From assembly GCA_002633005.1 (NCBI GenBank), contig NMRA01000135.1, forward strand, positions 404,183-468,182: a DNA stretch of 64,000 nt. The letters are read 5' to 3'. The translations under genes were made by a program, and so were the position numbers. This DNA is from Phoronis australis (lineage: Eukaryota; Phoronida; Phoronidae). Position 1 is the first letter of the stretch, and each line of letters begins with the position of its first letter. Shown in pieces: positions 36,691-48,864 of this stretch. Below the pieces are notes generated by a model. That model worked only from the letters and a program-made list of their open reading frames with translations. It was not told the DNA's origin and ran no database searches.

Positions 36691-39600
36691 GTCAGATGCT
36701 GTAAAACCCCTTGGCTTGAGGTTGAGTGGAGTTGATGAAATTTTGCAGTGAATGTTCCTGTCGTGGATGAGATGCCATAGGTGAATTTTGGGTGGTCCAG
36801 ATACCACCTGCAGTGCCCCATAAATACTTCTGATTGTGGCAATTTTTTGTTTTTTGCATTTGCCGAGTTGTATCTTCAGAGCTCGGCAACATCTTTTAAT
36901 TTTCTGACAGATTAGACATATTTTGTACCACCTAGTGTCCTAGTGAACATTTTAATAATGTGCACGTCTGTGTTTGGCATCCACCTCTGTATCCGCCAAA
37001 CCAGTCAAGGGGTCATTGTGAAAATTGTCAGATTTATGATGAGGAGACCTCAGCTGATGTTATGTTTTGGAAGAGTTCCGACTACCTTGGTGTCCCTTAT
37101 TAGCGATTTGTGATTTTTGCGTCTATGGCTGTGTCTCCTTAATCTTTTACAAACAAAAGTTTGTGAACGTTTTTAGATGTGTTCCTATGGAGCTTACACA
37201 ACAGATGACGACAAATTTCAGACCAAAAATCTGACTATTTATACTGCTGTCCCCCCTAGTGGTAATTTTCATTATTTTCGTTTGCGTCTATATAGAGATC
37301 TTTGGAGTTCCGTGATCGATTTTCATTAAAATTGGCAAATAGGATTCTATTTATTTTCGGATGGATTCGTAATATTTTTGTACCACACCTAGTGGCCACT
37401 TTTTTTCAAGCCAGTACCTTTTAATCCGCCAAACCGCTCAAAGTATCATTTTGAAAATTTAACAAATGTGTTCTTCTTGAGAACACCATGGCTGACGTTG
37501 ATTTTTGGACAAGTCTGAGAACTGTGGTGCCCTCTATTGGCAATATTTTGTGTCCACGGCTGTATCTCATTAAATCCTTTGCAGGATTTTCTTGAAATTG
37601 TAACAAATCTAACCTTATAAATGAGTCATTGATGGCTATACCCACAACTTTGGATACCCTGATGATCTGCTGTGCACCCTATTGGCAATTTTAGTTTGTA
37701 TAAAGTTTACATCTGTATCTTAAGTGCTGTTTGATGGTTTTTCATGAAATTTGACAAACATTAGTTTCTGTTATGAGGAAGACAGCACCTTTTCATTTTG
37801 GGATGGATTCGACAAATTCTGCACTGCCTATTGGCCATTTTTATTACTTTCGAGTTGTCTACCACTGCATACGCCATATCCCTCATTTAATGCTTGTTAT
37901 TTATAGAGAAAACTGGTTCTCACAATGTGCTACCCTATAAGTTATTATTGCCATGTACAACACCAATAGCTCAGGCATATTGTTTTTTTGTGTAAAGATG
38001 GTACTGTTATAGGATTTTTTAAATTTTGCATAAAGGAACTCAAATTCAAAATTGGTTTGATGGATCATTCTGAAGTTTTGTATACTCGTCAACAGCTTTC
38101 GTGAGTGTCGTCCATTTTTGGCTATGACATACCATTCTCAAATTATTCCAGATTTTCTGATATCTTCTTTTATGCGCCCACATAGAAATATGTGGGCGCA
38201 CAATGCTGTCATCTCTGTCCATCTGTCTAACCGTCTGTCTGGCATCTGCTACTGTACATGTATCTCCAAATTTCCCGTAATGCATATTCATGAAATTTTT
38301 GCTGATATATGTTCCTTTTGAGGATGGGACAGCATGAGCGAATTTTCAGGGAAATACCTGTACAGGCCAATAATTCCCATGTAGGCACACCCGTTTTGAC
38401 TATCTGTGCCTCCTCATGGCAATATTTTTACGTTTGCCTAGAGCTGTATCTTTGGAGGTCCTTGGTGTGTTTTCAAGAAATTTGATTTTAATAGTTTTGT
38501 ATTATTGTATTGCCACGCTTTTTGTTCCATGGGCCTATATTTGAAATAATGCTTTTTTCGCAGCCTATTTTTACCCTAGTGGTTTGCATGATGCTGTGTT
38601 ATGCATGCTACTTTTGGGTGGATCCAACTACCACTGTGCCTTTAGAGGCAAGTTTATTTTTTCCCTTTTTCACTGTATTGGTTGAAATCCTGGATTCTTA
38701 TGAAATTTGGCAAATAGATTTCAATTAAAGAGGTGATGAATTGGTGAATTTGACATGTTGCATGCTACCTAGTGGCCATTTTTATTGTTTTTGAGTCTGG
38801 TTTCTAACATCCACTTTTCTGTTGACCAAACCACTCTTAGAATGATTATGAAAATTGACATTTATAAATTATGTTCTTCCTGGGAAGAGGACAGCTGATG
38901 GTGATTTTTGGACAGCACCGACTACTGTGTTGCCTAGAGGCTATTTTATGTTTAAAAGGATGTTCCATTTAGTGGGAATGTTTGAAATAGTAGTCCTCCC
39001 TTGTGTCTGCGGTATATAAGATGCACACGGTGGGTGCATATCAACGCTCCATGTTGCTCTTGTTTCTGTTTTCCTTTGAATCTTTTGAGTTCATTGATGA
39101 GTTTTTATGAAATTTGGCAGATAGGTGTCTTTTAATAAGGCAATTACTCCTTTTCATTTTCAGATCATTTGATGCAGTGCACACCTCTTAGTGGCCGTTT
39201 GAGTCTGTTTTAGGCATCTATCACTCTATCAGCCAAACCACTAAAATTTAGAATGATGAGCATGGTTGACAATTTTTGGACAGTTTGACTACCGTGGCGC
39301 TCCCTAGTGGCTCCCTGCTTTTTTCACATCTGCAGTTCTGCAGCTGTTTCTTCCTGCAGGATCTTTGTGCAATTTGGCAAATGTATTTCTATGAATGTGA
39401 CAACAGATGACGACTTATGGACGTATCTGGCTAGCACTGTACCCATAGTGCCAGATCCAGATTTAAATTTTTTAGTCTTGGCAGGTATAGTGTTCAGGAC
39501 AGTTGAGGAGAGCAATTGCTCACTTCAGTGTTATACACCCCCTAGTGGCTATATTTTATGTTTACTGGCATTGCTCAATTTAGTGGGGATGTTTAAAATT

Positions 39601-39740
39601 GATAGTAACCATGCATTGTTGTGTCTGTGCAATATGCGATGCACACAGTGGGCTCATATCAACGCTTCACATTGCTCTTGTTCATTGATTAGAGCTTACC
39701 TAATATTGAAAAATCCCAGTGCAACTTGATGGATTTGGGT
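36690..39740 (-). repeat. decayed, inverted block(s) of the CTCF-motif repeat family
   Basis: Motifs of the form CC(N)CCTAGTGG, the inverse complement of CCACTAGGNGG, occur near 37250, 37387, 38573, 38767, 39187, 39297 and 39535, with weaker forms (CCTATTGGC, CCTAGAGGC) near 37530, 37676, 37826 and 38927. The separating text includes inverse forms of the 10-12 kb block such as CAAAGGTCCTCAA-like and CATGAAATTT segments. A hairpin at 38174-38199 matches the end hairpin of the plus-strand block, so at least one element boundary lies there. Most motifs miss the CTCF core by one or more bases. Confidence 0.7.
38174..38199 (-). repeat. terminal hairpin with GAAA loop
   Basis: GCGCCCACATA, GAAA, TATGTGGGCGC: a perfect 11-bp stem. 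It is the inverted counterpart of the hairpin at 12187-12212. Confidence 0.75.
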
Positions 39741-40053
39741 AATTCAACGTTTTCTGACTGACCATTCTTACATTGACTGAATCATTGCCTGCTTTTTAGT
39801 CAATTCCCCGTTGTTCAAGCCTCTCTTCTTTATCAATGTAATAAATATTTGATGGTGAAAATAATGATGTTATTTTCAACGTCTTCATTATTGTCAGTAA
39901 TCTTATTGCTCTTGGCCTTGTTGGTGTCGTACTGTCATTGTTGCCAGTGGCATTGCTGCTGGTGACATTCTTGGTTTTGACGGCAGTTTCATGTCAGTTA
40001 CGTCATCAATTTTTGTGGTTTCATGATCATTTTGAGCATGTCAGCATCATCCT

Positions 40054-40147
40054 CAGTGTTGGAAGTGGCTTAGGTCATCTTTGTTATCGTTGTTGTCAGT
40101 GTTGGAAGTGGCTTAGGTCATCTTTGTTATCGTTGTTGTCAGTGTTG
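40054..40147. repeat. 43-bp tandem repeat, two copies plus
   Basis: CAGTGTTGGAAGTGGCTTAG starts at 40054 and again at 40097; a third partial start follows at 40140. It lies in GTT/GTC-rich simple sequence upstream of the ankyrin gene. Confidence 0.9.
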
Positions 40148-40457
40148 GTGGCAACATTTTCACTAGCTTACAGTATCGTCAGCCATGTTGTATTCTTCAA
40201 AGTTGTTTTTGGTGTCACTGCCTTAATCATGACTCGATTTTTGAATCAATTTCACTAAAAGCCACTCTTCGGTTCTTTTATATTTAATTTTAATTTGCAG
40301 ATCGGTTTCTAAATTTGGCTGTTTGTGTACTTGGTTAGAGCTGATATGTTCCTGTTTTTCAGACTTGCAGTATAATTACTTCATCATGATTTACAATTAT
40401 AATCAAATGTTAACTTCGTTCGTAATTTATTGATTGTCTTTTATTGCAGCAATCACC

Positions 40458-43400
40458 ATGACGGATTCAAGTGTATTTCTGGAGGGTGACTATTCACGAG
40501 GTACTATTAAGTTGCTAAGCACCTAGTACTTGTATTTAGTAAATATTCATCATGACCATATTTGGTCACGGAAGCAGCCTTTTCCACTGATTGCACAGAC
40601 AGATTTTATCCTTCTGGTACTTAAAGATTACTTGTGAATTATGGCTATTCACGTTATCAGTCTTCATTCATTTTACCAGTTATAGTGTGTCAAATCACCA
40701 TATGATTTACCGTGATTGATTTACTCTGTCAACATCTTTAAACCTTCCTTTGATACAATGAGACTCTTTTTGTTTTCAGATCTCCCAAAACTTTAAAAAT
40801 AGATGATTCTCAGTTTTGGAATTATTAATAAGTTATGTGTTCTCTTACATAATTATTATGTTGTGTCACCACAGGTGCATGAAGTCCAGTACCTGGGTGA
40901 CTGGTTACTTGAGACGATGAAAAATCCAACCAGAGACAATCGCCAGCCTACACCAAACATGTTCATTCTACATAGCGCATATTCAATGCAAGAGCTAATT
41001 AATTGTGTTCAAATTGAATTCTACAATATGACATTTGCTTTCAAGATGACTTTTAGTACTAGAGAACACAAGGAAAGAAAACATAATCTGCCGGTAGTTG
41101 GTTACGGCTCATATTTCTAAGGGGCTTGGAGTGCCAATTTTCACTGGTTGTACTTTATAGAGAGGAAAATAACTGAAAATGGTGAATAATTTTTGGTGGT
41201 TTTAAAGTTAGAGTGGTTATAATACAGAGAGATTGTCGTATTCATGTTCCAACTTATCATTTCTGTATAATTTTGTCCAAATGTGTTCTCATGTATGTTG
41301 TAGTCATGCCAGGGTATTATCTCACCAACTTGGGACACATCATTATTTTTCTTTTTTTCATTAAACTTAATAGCACAGAATAAAATGCTTTTTGTAAGTT
41401 CTTTTTTGTTGAGAAACTTGTGTGTGTTTCCAACATTGTTTGAAGTCTTTGAAAAATGGAAAAAGTCAATTTTGATAATTATTTTTGTCTGAAATTGGTG
41501 AGATTTTACTGTATTTTAAAAGTAAAATTCTAAATGTCACAAGTACGTCAGTTTATTTTAATTTTTCTTTTTATCAGTTTCACCAGTTGTTTAGGACGTA
41601 CGTACTAAAAAGCATGCCTGTGTTTGGGTCTTTCAGACACTAACAGTAAGGGTTTGCACACTGCCGAGCCTCACATAACTACAAACGTCATGATAATGAC
41701 ATTTCTTCCAATGACATGTCTTACAATGGCATGTCTTACAATGACATGTCTTACAATTACTGCAAGGTGTTATTTCCTCATTGCAGATGTACCAAACGAG
41801 GTAAAGAAAGAACTATTTATTGCCGCGTGCTCCGGTCGTAAAGATAAAATCTTGCACCTTATTTCCATGGGCCTCGATCCCAACTTCATGTTTACGTGGA
41901 GAGCCTTACTCGTCAATTCAGGTGAGTAGCAAGGTGGAGCCTTCAACATTTCTGTTTTAAAACATCATGCTGTAAACTAACCAGCCTGCGAGCTGTATGA
42001 AGACAATCGTCAAAATATTGCTAGAAACCACTGTGTGTTAAGCTCAAATAGACCTCAAAATTTCACTCTGTCCATGTACTGAAACTTATATCAACGCGTA
42101 GAGCTAACGACCGGAGGTAGTGCATGCAAAATCTGGGAGTCAACCGACACTCACTTTGACTGTTGCAGTGGTTTAAGTGAAAAAATCTGATTTCCTTGCA
42201 AAATTCTACGCCTTTTGTAACAAAGAAAAGTCTATCATCATTTTGAAAACAGTACGCTCGTGACGAGCACTTGTGCTATTTCCTAAATTTTTTGTGATAT
42301 CTCTCAGCAGATAATGGCAGCTTCACAGCAGCAAAGTTTGTTTTAAAATTTGGTTTGCTGTTATTAAAATACTAAAAACTTATAATGAAATGAAACCAGT
42401 TCCTATAATTTGTTGCGACATGTACTTAACCTCATGGAAGAAGAACAGTTGATTGGAGAATTGGAGAAAAAAGAAACTGGCTAATAGGTGATGCTATATT
42501 TCGTGGTGCCAAAAACCGATGCATAAGATCGTTCCGCAACTTAAGCAGTAGGAAGAAAACTTCGTTGAAAACACGACTAGACTTTTTGTTTGCAAGCTTG
42601 ATACTGGTTCGCTCGTAGTGTCAGAACAATCTCCTTTCTTTAGGTCTCCTGCTTTGTAGTAGCACACCAAGAGACATAAAAAACAAACAAACAAATTAAA
42701 ACACTAGCTATATTTCAATACTGCATGTCTCATCATCAGGCAATAAGTGGAATGAACATATAGATAGTGAAATAAACAGTGAAATACACGCGACAGTGGG
42801 AAGAGAGGCATACAAGCAGAGAGTGTAGAATATCTGCTTCATAAAATGTGTCTGATAATATTTCGTATTGTGAGAGAATTCTATTTCCATAATCAATTCA
42901 AGTCACAGGCAGTGGTTACATATGCCACTTTGGAATTTGAAATTTTAAGGTTGGCCAACCCCAGTATACTCTGATTAGCATTTTCTTGAGTGCTAGTAGC
43001 TGATGTTTTATAATGTTCTTGTTGGTAATGGAAATGGAATCCTATAGATTCTATGAGAGCAGAAGGCTTATTTTGATTTTTAGCCAGTTAGGCAAGGTGA
43101 AATACAGTTTTGAGTGTTTGATCTGGTATTCTGTTTACTTTCTTATCCAAATCCCACATCCGAACACTGTGGTAGAATTAAGATTCCTTGCAATACATAA
43201 GGAATCTACCACATATTAAATAGTTGAGGAAGTTCAATCAATTGATTTTTTATGTGACTCGGACCATGTGACTTGTACCATGTGACTCAAACCAGTCCAT
43301 GCACGCCAAAACTATTGCTTACTCACTGACGCCCAAGTATGGAATTTTCTGTGTCATGTGGTTCATGGTTTCACAGAGATGATTTGTATGAGTGTATGGA

Positions 43401-46400
43401 TTAGTCTCATCAACTTCATACAAAAAATAATTGCCGAAATTCCCCCTTTTGAATTAAGACTCACAATATTCCAAAGTACTGCCAGGTGATATCTAACTAA
43501 ATTTAATTTCTTAATTTGAAATTGCTAAAGCACTGATTTGGTGCTACCCATCATTTGGTGCTACCCATCATTTGGTGCTACCCATCCATTTTGGGCTTGA
43601 AGGAGGTAACTAGTCTGTGGATTGGCTTTAACAGAATTTTGCAAATCGTTGTAAATCATAGGTGTCGCTCACACATAGTAGGTCATACGAGATTGACATG
43701 GAAGGTCAGTGAAAGCAGGTCTTTGCTCTTTAAAGTCATACAACTGACCCAGCTGGACTGTGTAACTAAACACACCTTAACAAAGGGTTTATGGCTGTGT
43801 CTGAGAAGATAATTGCTTGATTACCCTCTGTGGAAAAATGAATAAATAAGCCCAGAATGTCTTGGTGAGATTTGTCCCTAATGAGATGTGTAATATTCTG
43901 ACAGAGTTTATATGCTACTACTTCTTCCATCTTCAGGTACCAGTGATGGGGAAGCGTTTGTGGTCTGTAAACATGGTCTAGCCTTGGAATGGATATATTT
44001 CATGAATGACCTTTTATTCTATATGGGCCATCTCACGGATGTCACTGACCCAAAAGAACTGGAAGCCATTCTTTGTGTCTATGAGCCTATGAGTGCCGTC
44101 GTTGGTCAGTTTGATGGTAAAGACTGCAGCTGCTTATCTGAGGAGGATCTTCCTTCAGACAGAATTGTCATTGTTGGATTTCATTTATTGCACTTGTTTG
44201 CTTGTAGGTATTGTCATGTCTCTTGTTGCTTTTTTCTTGTCTTCTGAACCTATTAACAAGACTGTTTAGCCTATTATGAGATATTTACTGTGGCTCAACC
44301 AATTAAATCTTTCATCCAAAATGCTCTGTAAGCTCATCTTTCCTCTAATTGAAGTATTGCTGCTGTGGTGAAAACTTGGATACGTGCTGGTCAGGAATGT
44401 GTCAATAGTTGCTGACATCACAGCCTCTTTTTCAATCTGTGAGAAATAAATGAGTAACTAGTAAAGGTAAAATTGACCCTCTGATGGTGATCATGTAATG
44501 GTTGGAGTTTACTAATACAAAGTTAATACAATAGCCCATTGAATTCAGTTCTGTTGCTTGCATGGGTGCTTGGTCACCTATGTAATCCTTTATGAATGGC
44601 AAGGAATGAGGCAACTGAAACTTGCCCTTCAGATGACAAACTTATTTGGGGTTTGGCTTGTATTTTCATCTGTACTAGGTCCATCATGACAAATTCCTGA
44701 GAGATTACTTGCTCTGATGTTAATTTGTCTCATCACAATGTTTTCAGGCATGGGCAAAAATGATATGATAGAATGGTACCACAAAACGTTCAGCTGTGAC
44801 ATCAACATGACAACGCCTGCCTTAAAAAGCACTCCATTACACCACGCTGCCAACTCGGTGACTACTGGTTGTGATAAGACTGTCAGACTTCTTGTTGAAC
44901 TCGGGGCCAGTGTTAACACCAAGAACAACCTTAATGAGACTGCAATGGGTTATGCTGTGCACTCCAACAACACAAAAGTGGCAGAAGCACTTGTGGACTC
45001 GGGTTTGAGCATTTCTGATTACAAAGGCGAAAGCCTGTTATATTTTGCTGTGAGACGGAGAAGTACATCCCTGGTGTCTAAACTGATCAATGCTGGTGAC
45101 AAGGTGAATGTTATCTGTGAACGCCGTGACAGCCCTCTCCATAGAGCTGTGCAGCAACAGGACAATGATATTGTGCGACTTTTAGTGGATGCTGGAGCTG
45201 ATGTAAATTACTACGATCTGGAAAATGTGCAGAGTGCCCCTCTACAGGTTGCTGTTATTGTTGGTGAGTTCATGGTACAGTTTTCACATCCTGGATTGAT
45301 GCAGCACAGTATGCCATAAGGCAAAGGTTCAACACATTAAGCTGCATTGTCATGTGCCAGGAAGCCATGTGATGTGTTTATTTTCATCACCGGTCACAGA
45401 AAACACTGCTCAGTGACTAAATTCGCTCAAGATGGTCAGCTTGAATCACCACCAAGCTATTAAGGTTATCTCCAACCTTATTTAGTGGCCTCCATTCTAA
45501 CTCGTATATCAAAAAAACATAAGCTTTGTCAACTAGTAAAAGCATATATTTTCTGAAAAAACAAAGAACAGGGAATATAAATATACTTTTTGTATTTATG
45601 TTCCATTATTATTTTTACGTAAAAACCTTTTTTAAGTCAAAATTTCAGTTTCATAGCGAAATAACCCCTCAGTCAATTTTAATGAAACCTTTTTTAAAAG
45701 AAAACTTCACCAGTTACCTCAAAAACGCTTTTAGGAATTTTCGAATAATCTGTTCGTTTGGTTTCTATGACAAATCAACTTGCATAACGTAAGGTATTTT
45801 TGTAAAAAATTGAAGTCGCATTCGTCTTTGTCACATTACGCAAAACTAGGCCTTTATATCAAAAAATCGGTACAGCGTTTTTGAGATTGATGACTAAATA
45901 TTAAGTTTGGAAAGTTTCAGCGAAATCCATCTAGCTGTTTTAAGAACGAGTTTTCCTAAGTTCAAATAAAGTCAATTTGCCAAAGCCGAGAAAAAGCTGA
46001 GTAAACTGGGATAAGTGAAAGTCTTCGGTTTTATTCTGTGAAAACTTGTTTTCGGTACACATAACCTATACAATCCTTAAGTATGTTAGCTATTTCAACG
46101 TTCACTCGCAATGTCAACTGAGTTTGCAGTGCGTAACTAACTTAATTATCATTAAAACCTCAAATAGACGTATTGTTCCCAGCCAACTTTTACTGTTGTT
46201 TACGACCTACTTTCTAAGCAGTTCATAGCCTGTACACGTCACGTGCTGGGAGAGTGATACGAATCCAAGTAAGAAATGGATTATAAAAATGGAATCAATG
46301 GTTAAAGTATGTCGTAAGCATGAGATCGTAACATCCAAACGTCAACTTATTGAATTAAGGAATTAGGGTGAGGATTTATCTCTTTTCACAACTTTCTGCA

Positions 46401-48864
46401 TTCATGACCACAGAGGCCTGAGGCGACTCGTAGCATTAGTTTTCAATGCCAACAGTTGTATGCATGTAGACGCACAACTCCCTTAGGATCAAAACTACGT
46501 TTTGTCTTTGGGTTCCCCGGCGCCATTCTATTATAAGTACACCTCGTTGGCTCAATGTTATGGCGACTTTGTGAATGAAAGGACTGAGGTTATACGAAGC
46601 TTTTCTGTACCACATAGTGGCGGCAGATTTGATTTAATTAAAAGCCCTTTAACCCTTGACCTTGGATAAATAGTAAAAAAATATCCACACGGTTGTGCAG
46701 TTCCAAGGTGGTTCTGCTAAATCTTTTTTTCTCGCTACACAATATATATTTTGTATTTGAAGTTCCCTGAGAATGAAGAAAAAGTATTTTGCTAGACACA
46801 AATGAAATATTGTAAAAACGACCTATTTTTGTGAATAAGGTTGGAGATATATTTAAGCTTAGATAACTATGGTTACTAGTCGGCCACGTTTTTCCAGCCT
46901 GGAATTCAATATCGAAAAGATGATTGGTCCAACTAGCCAGCTGAAGGTTTTTTTTGTCAAGCATGATTTACCTTACTCTTTTACCTGCTTACCAAAAAAT
47001 GATACATAAGGGGGCAAGGAAATAGACCTTTTGCAAGCTGCGAAGCAAGGTTGATTTTTGCCCCACTTCCCTTGGGGGGTTACTTCACAATGGGAATACA
47101 GTTTGTAAGACTTTATGCTGGTTTTCCACGTGCGTTGTATAAACCTTATGCCAGGTTATGCAAGAAGATTACGATTTTGTCCTACTTTACGTTATGTTTG
47201 CAACTATCGAATGGTCTATTCAAGCTTAGGGAACGTTTAATGTGCCAAATAAGGTAATGACTGAATTTGGTCAATTTTAGTTGCTGATGCGTCCTTGACA
47301 AGCCGATTTGCAGTTTTTCTGAGAGGCAACTAATGGTTTTTTTAACGGATACGTGTCCAGAGTGATTGCTGTTCTTCTGATCAATGTTTACAGTGTCAGA
47401 GCACCTGACCCAAACCAGTGTCAGTAATTAAAACAACAACATTAGTGGGTCTGGCATATTGCGAAAATACAGAATCCTACTCTGGATTTATGTGTTTGGT
47501 TAAACTGAAATGCAGTTTATATTAATTTTGGCCAATCACTACTAGTACTCAACCTAGGACAGGAACTGTTGATATGATCCACAGGTCCTCCATATTAGTT
47601 CATAGTTTTGAGGCCCTGTTGATTAATTGGGCTAGTGTCATTTTTGCCACAAAATTGGATGTGTTGTGGAAATATTTAATGACTTACACCATGTGCATCA
47701 TAGCGTTTTAACAGTTTGTCACAAACATGCCTCAAACGTGTCCAAATTGAGTTCCGAAAAGGATTCTGAAAATTAAAGTTATGATAGAGCAGCTCATCTC
47801 ATTGTTTGTCTTGTCAGGTTATATTTCAATTCACAAAAAAGTTATTTTTTATAAAATTTGCCGTTTATTTTGATTCAAACTTTTTGGCAAGTTTGTTTTA
47901 ACATAATATCATTGCCTTACTGATCAAAGTTAACACTTTTACAGGAACTCTTGAAATTTGCAAAATATTACTACAAGGTGGTGCCAATCCTAATGCTACA
48001 GACAGTGACGGCATGTTCCCACTCTTCCACGCGTCTATGAGGGGCGATTTAGACATTTTCAACCTTCTGTTGAGTCAGCCCTCTATCGATCCATGCCAAA
48101 CGAGTCACACAGGTTACAGTGCTATTCATCAGGCTGCCTGGATGGACGGTCCGCAACAACTTTGCATGGTGAAGGCTCTCGTGGACAGAGGAGTGCCCCA
48201 TGATGTGTGCACAGGTGACAAGAACACGCCTTTGTCTCTCGCTGCTCACGGAAATCAATTAGATACCGTTAAGTACTTGTTGGCGCTCGGATGTAATGTG
48301 AATAACGAGGACAAGGACTTGGACACGCCACTCATCTATGCCTCATACAATGACAACTTGGAAATGATGCAGGAACTCATTAGATGCGGTGCTGACCCTC
48401 ATTTACAAAACGCGGTTGCCACAACTCCCATGTGGTATGCCGCTCTGAATGGAAATGTGAAAATGGTGCAGTTTCTCCTGCAACACAATGTAGATTTAAA
48501 CATTCCAAGTGTCGGTATTATGCAAGATTCCCAAACGCAGGACGTCGTTTACTTGTTTGAGCAGCCGTGTACTCCGCTGCTTGTTTCTCTCTCACAGGAG
48601 AATTTTGAAGTATCCAGGCTTCTCATAAGGGCAGGTTGTAGTCTATCTGACTGGTGGAATTACTCGGAGGAACTGGAAGAAACATGCAGTGACGACATTG
48701 AATTGTACCGCTGGATGAGCGAGAAGGCCACAAATCCGGACAGTCTTAAGATAATTTGTCGCAAATTTATTAGAAAAATCCAAGGAAAGCACTTGAATGA
48801 TAATGTTTTAAAATTCGAAATTCCACTGGCCTTAGTGGATTTTCTTCTACTGAAAACGACTTAA
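40458..48864 (+). CDS. ankyrin-repeat and SOCS-box protein (ASB-like)
   Basis: ASB proteins recruit substrates to Elongin B/C-Cullin 5 ubiquitin ligases. Five coding exons, all joined in phase 1: 40458-40500, 41787-41921, 43937-44203, 44748-45263, 47945-48864 (626 aa). About 13 ankyrin repeats run from residue 20 to about 560; clear ones include STPLHHAANS, DSPLHRAVQQQDNDIVRLLV, KNTPLSLAAHGNQLDTVKYL and TTPMWYAALNGNVKMVQFLL. Exon 3 is an atypical insert separating the first repeat from the rest. The last 40 residues form a SOCS box: a BC-box-like SLKIICRKFIRKIQG and IPLALVDFLLL in the cullin-box position. The start is the only ATG after an acceptor at 40448-40449, so a 5' non-coding exon is expected. 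Which vertebrate ASB is closest cannot be told by eye. The exon 1 donor (GTACTA) is weak. Confidence 0.88.
41695..41760. repeat. 15-bp tandem repeat ACATGTCTTACAATG
   Basis: About four units of (A/G)CATGTCTTACAATG, with one diverged first unit, just before exon 2 of the ankyrin gene. Confidence 0.85.
41975..42545 (-). repeat. inverted, diverged copy of the 33.5-34.2 kb repeat
   Basis: On the minus strand this matches the right part of the duplicated unit at 33.6-34.2 and 35.4-35.95 kb, including AAAATATAGC-type start text near ATTTCGTGGTGCC and the end near AATCGTCAAAATA. It lies in intron 2 of the ankyrin gene. Confidence 0.75.
43536..43587. repeat. 17-bp tandem repeat, three copies
   Basis: TTTGGTGCTACCCATCA occurs three times in a row within an intron of the ankyrin gene; the third copy reads CC near its end. 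Confidence 0.9.
45468..46848. mobile_element. possible DNA element with 15-bp terminal inverted repeats
   Basis: ATCTCCAACCTTATT at 45468-45482 is exactly the inverse complement of 46834-46848. The 1381 bp between them have no coding frame and no similarity to the exons either side. No target duplication was identified, so chance is not excluded. Confidence 0.4.

Noticed and set aside
39307-39729. 140-codon plus-strand open frame
   Set aside because: It runs through the inverted CTCF-motif repeat block and reads as repeat translation.
40875-41120. Open frame after a good acceptor (CACCACAG) with a plausible exon-like sequence (VHEVQYLGDWLLETMKN...) in ankyrin intron 1
   Set aside because: Its phase does not fit the exon 1 donor (an immediate stop results), the exon 1 to 41787 join is in phase without it, and the product resembles nothing I know.
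44204-44207. Alternative ankyrin exon 3 donor at 44207/44208 (GTATTG)
   Set aside because: It is a poorer site and gives phase 2, which meets a stop shortly into exon 4; the donor after 44203 (GTAGGT) keeps the frame.
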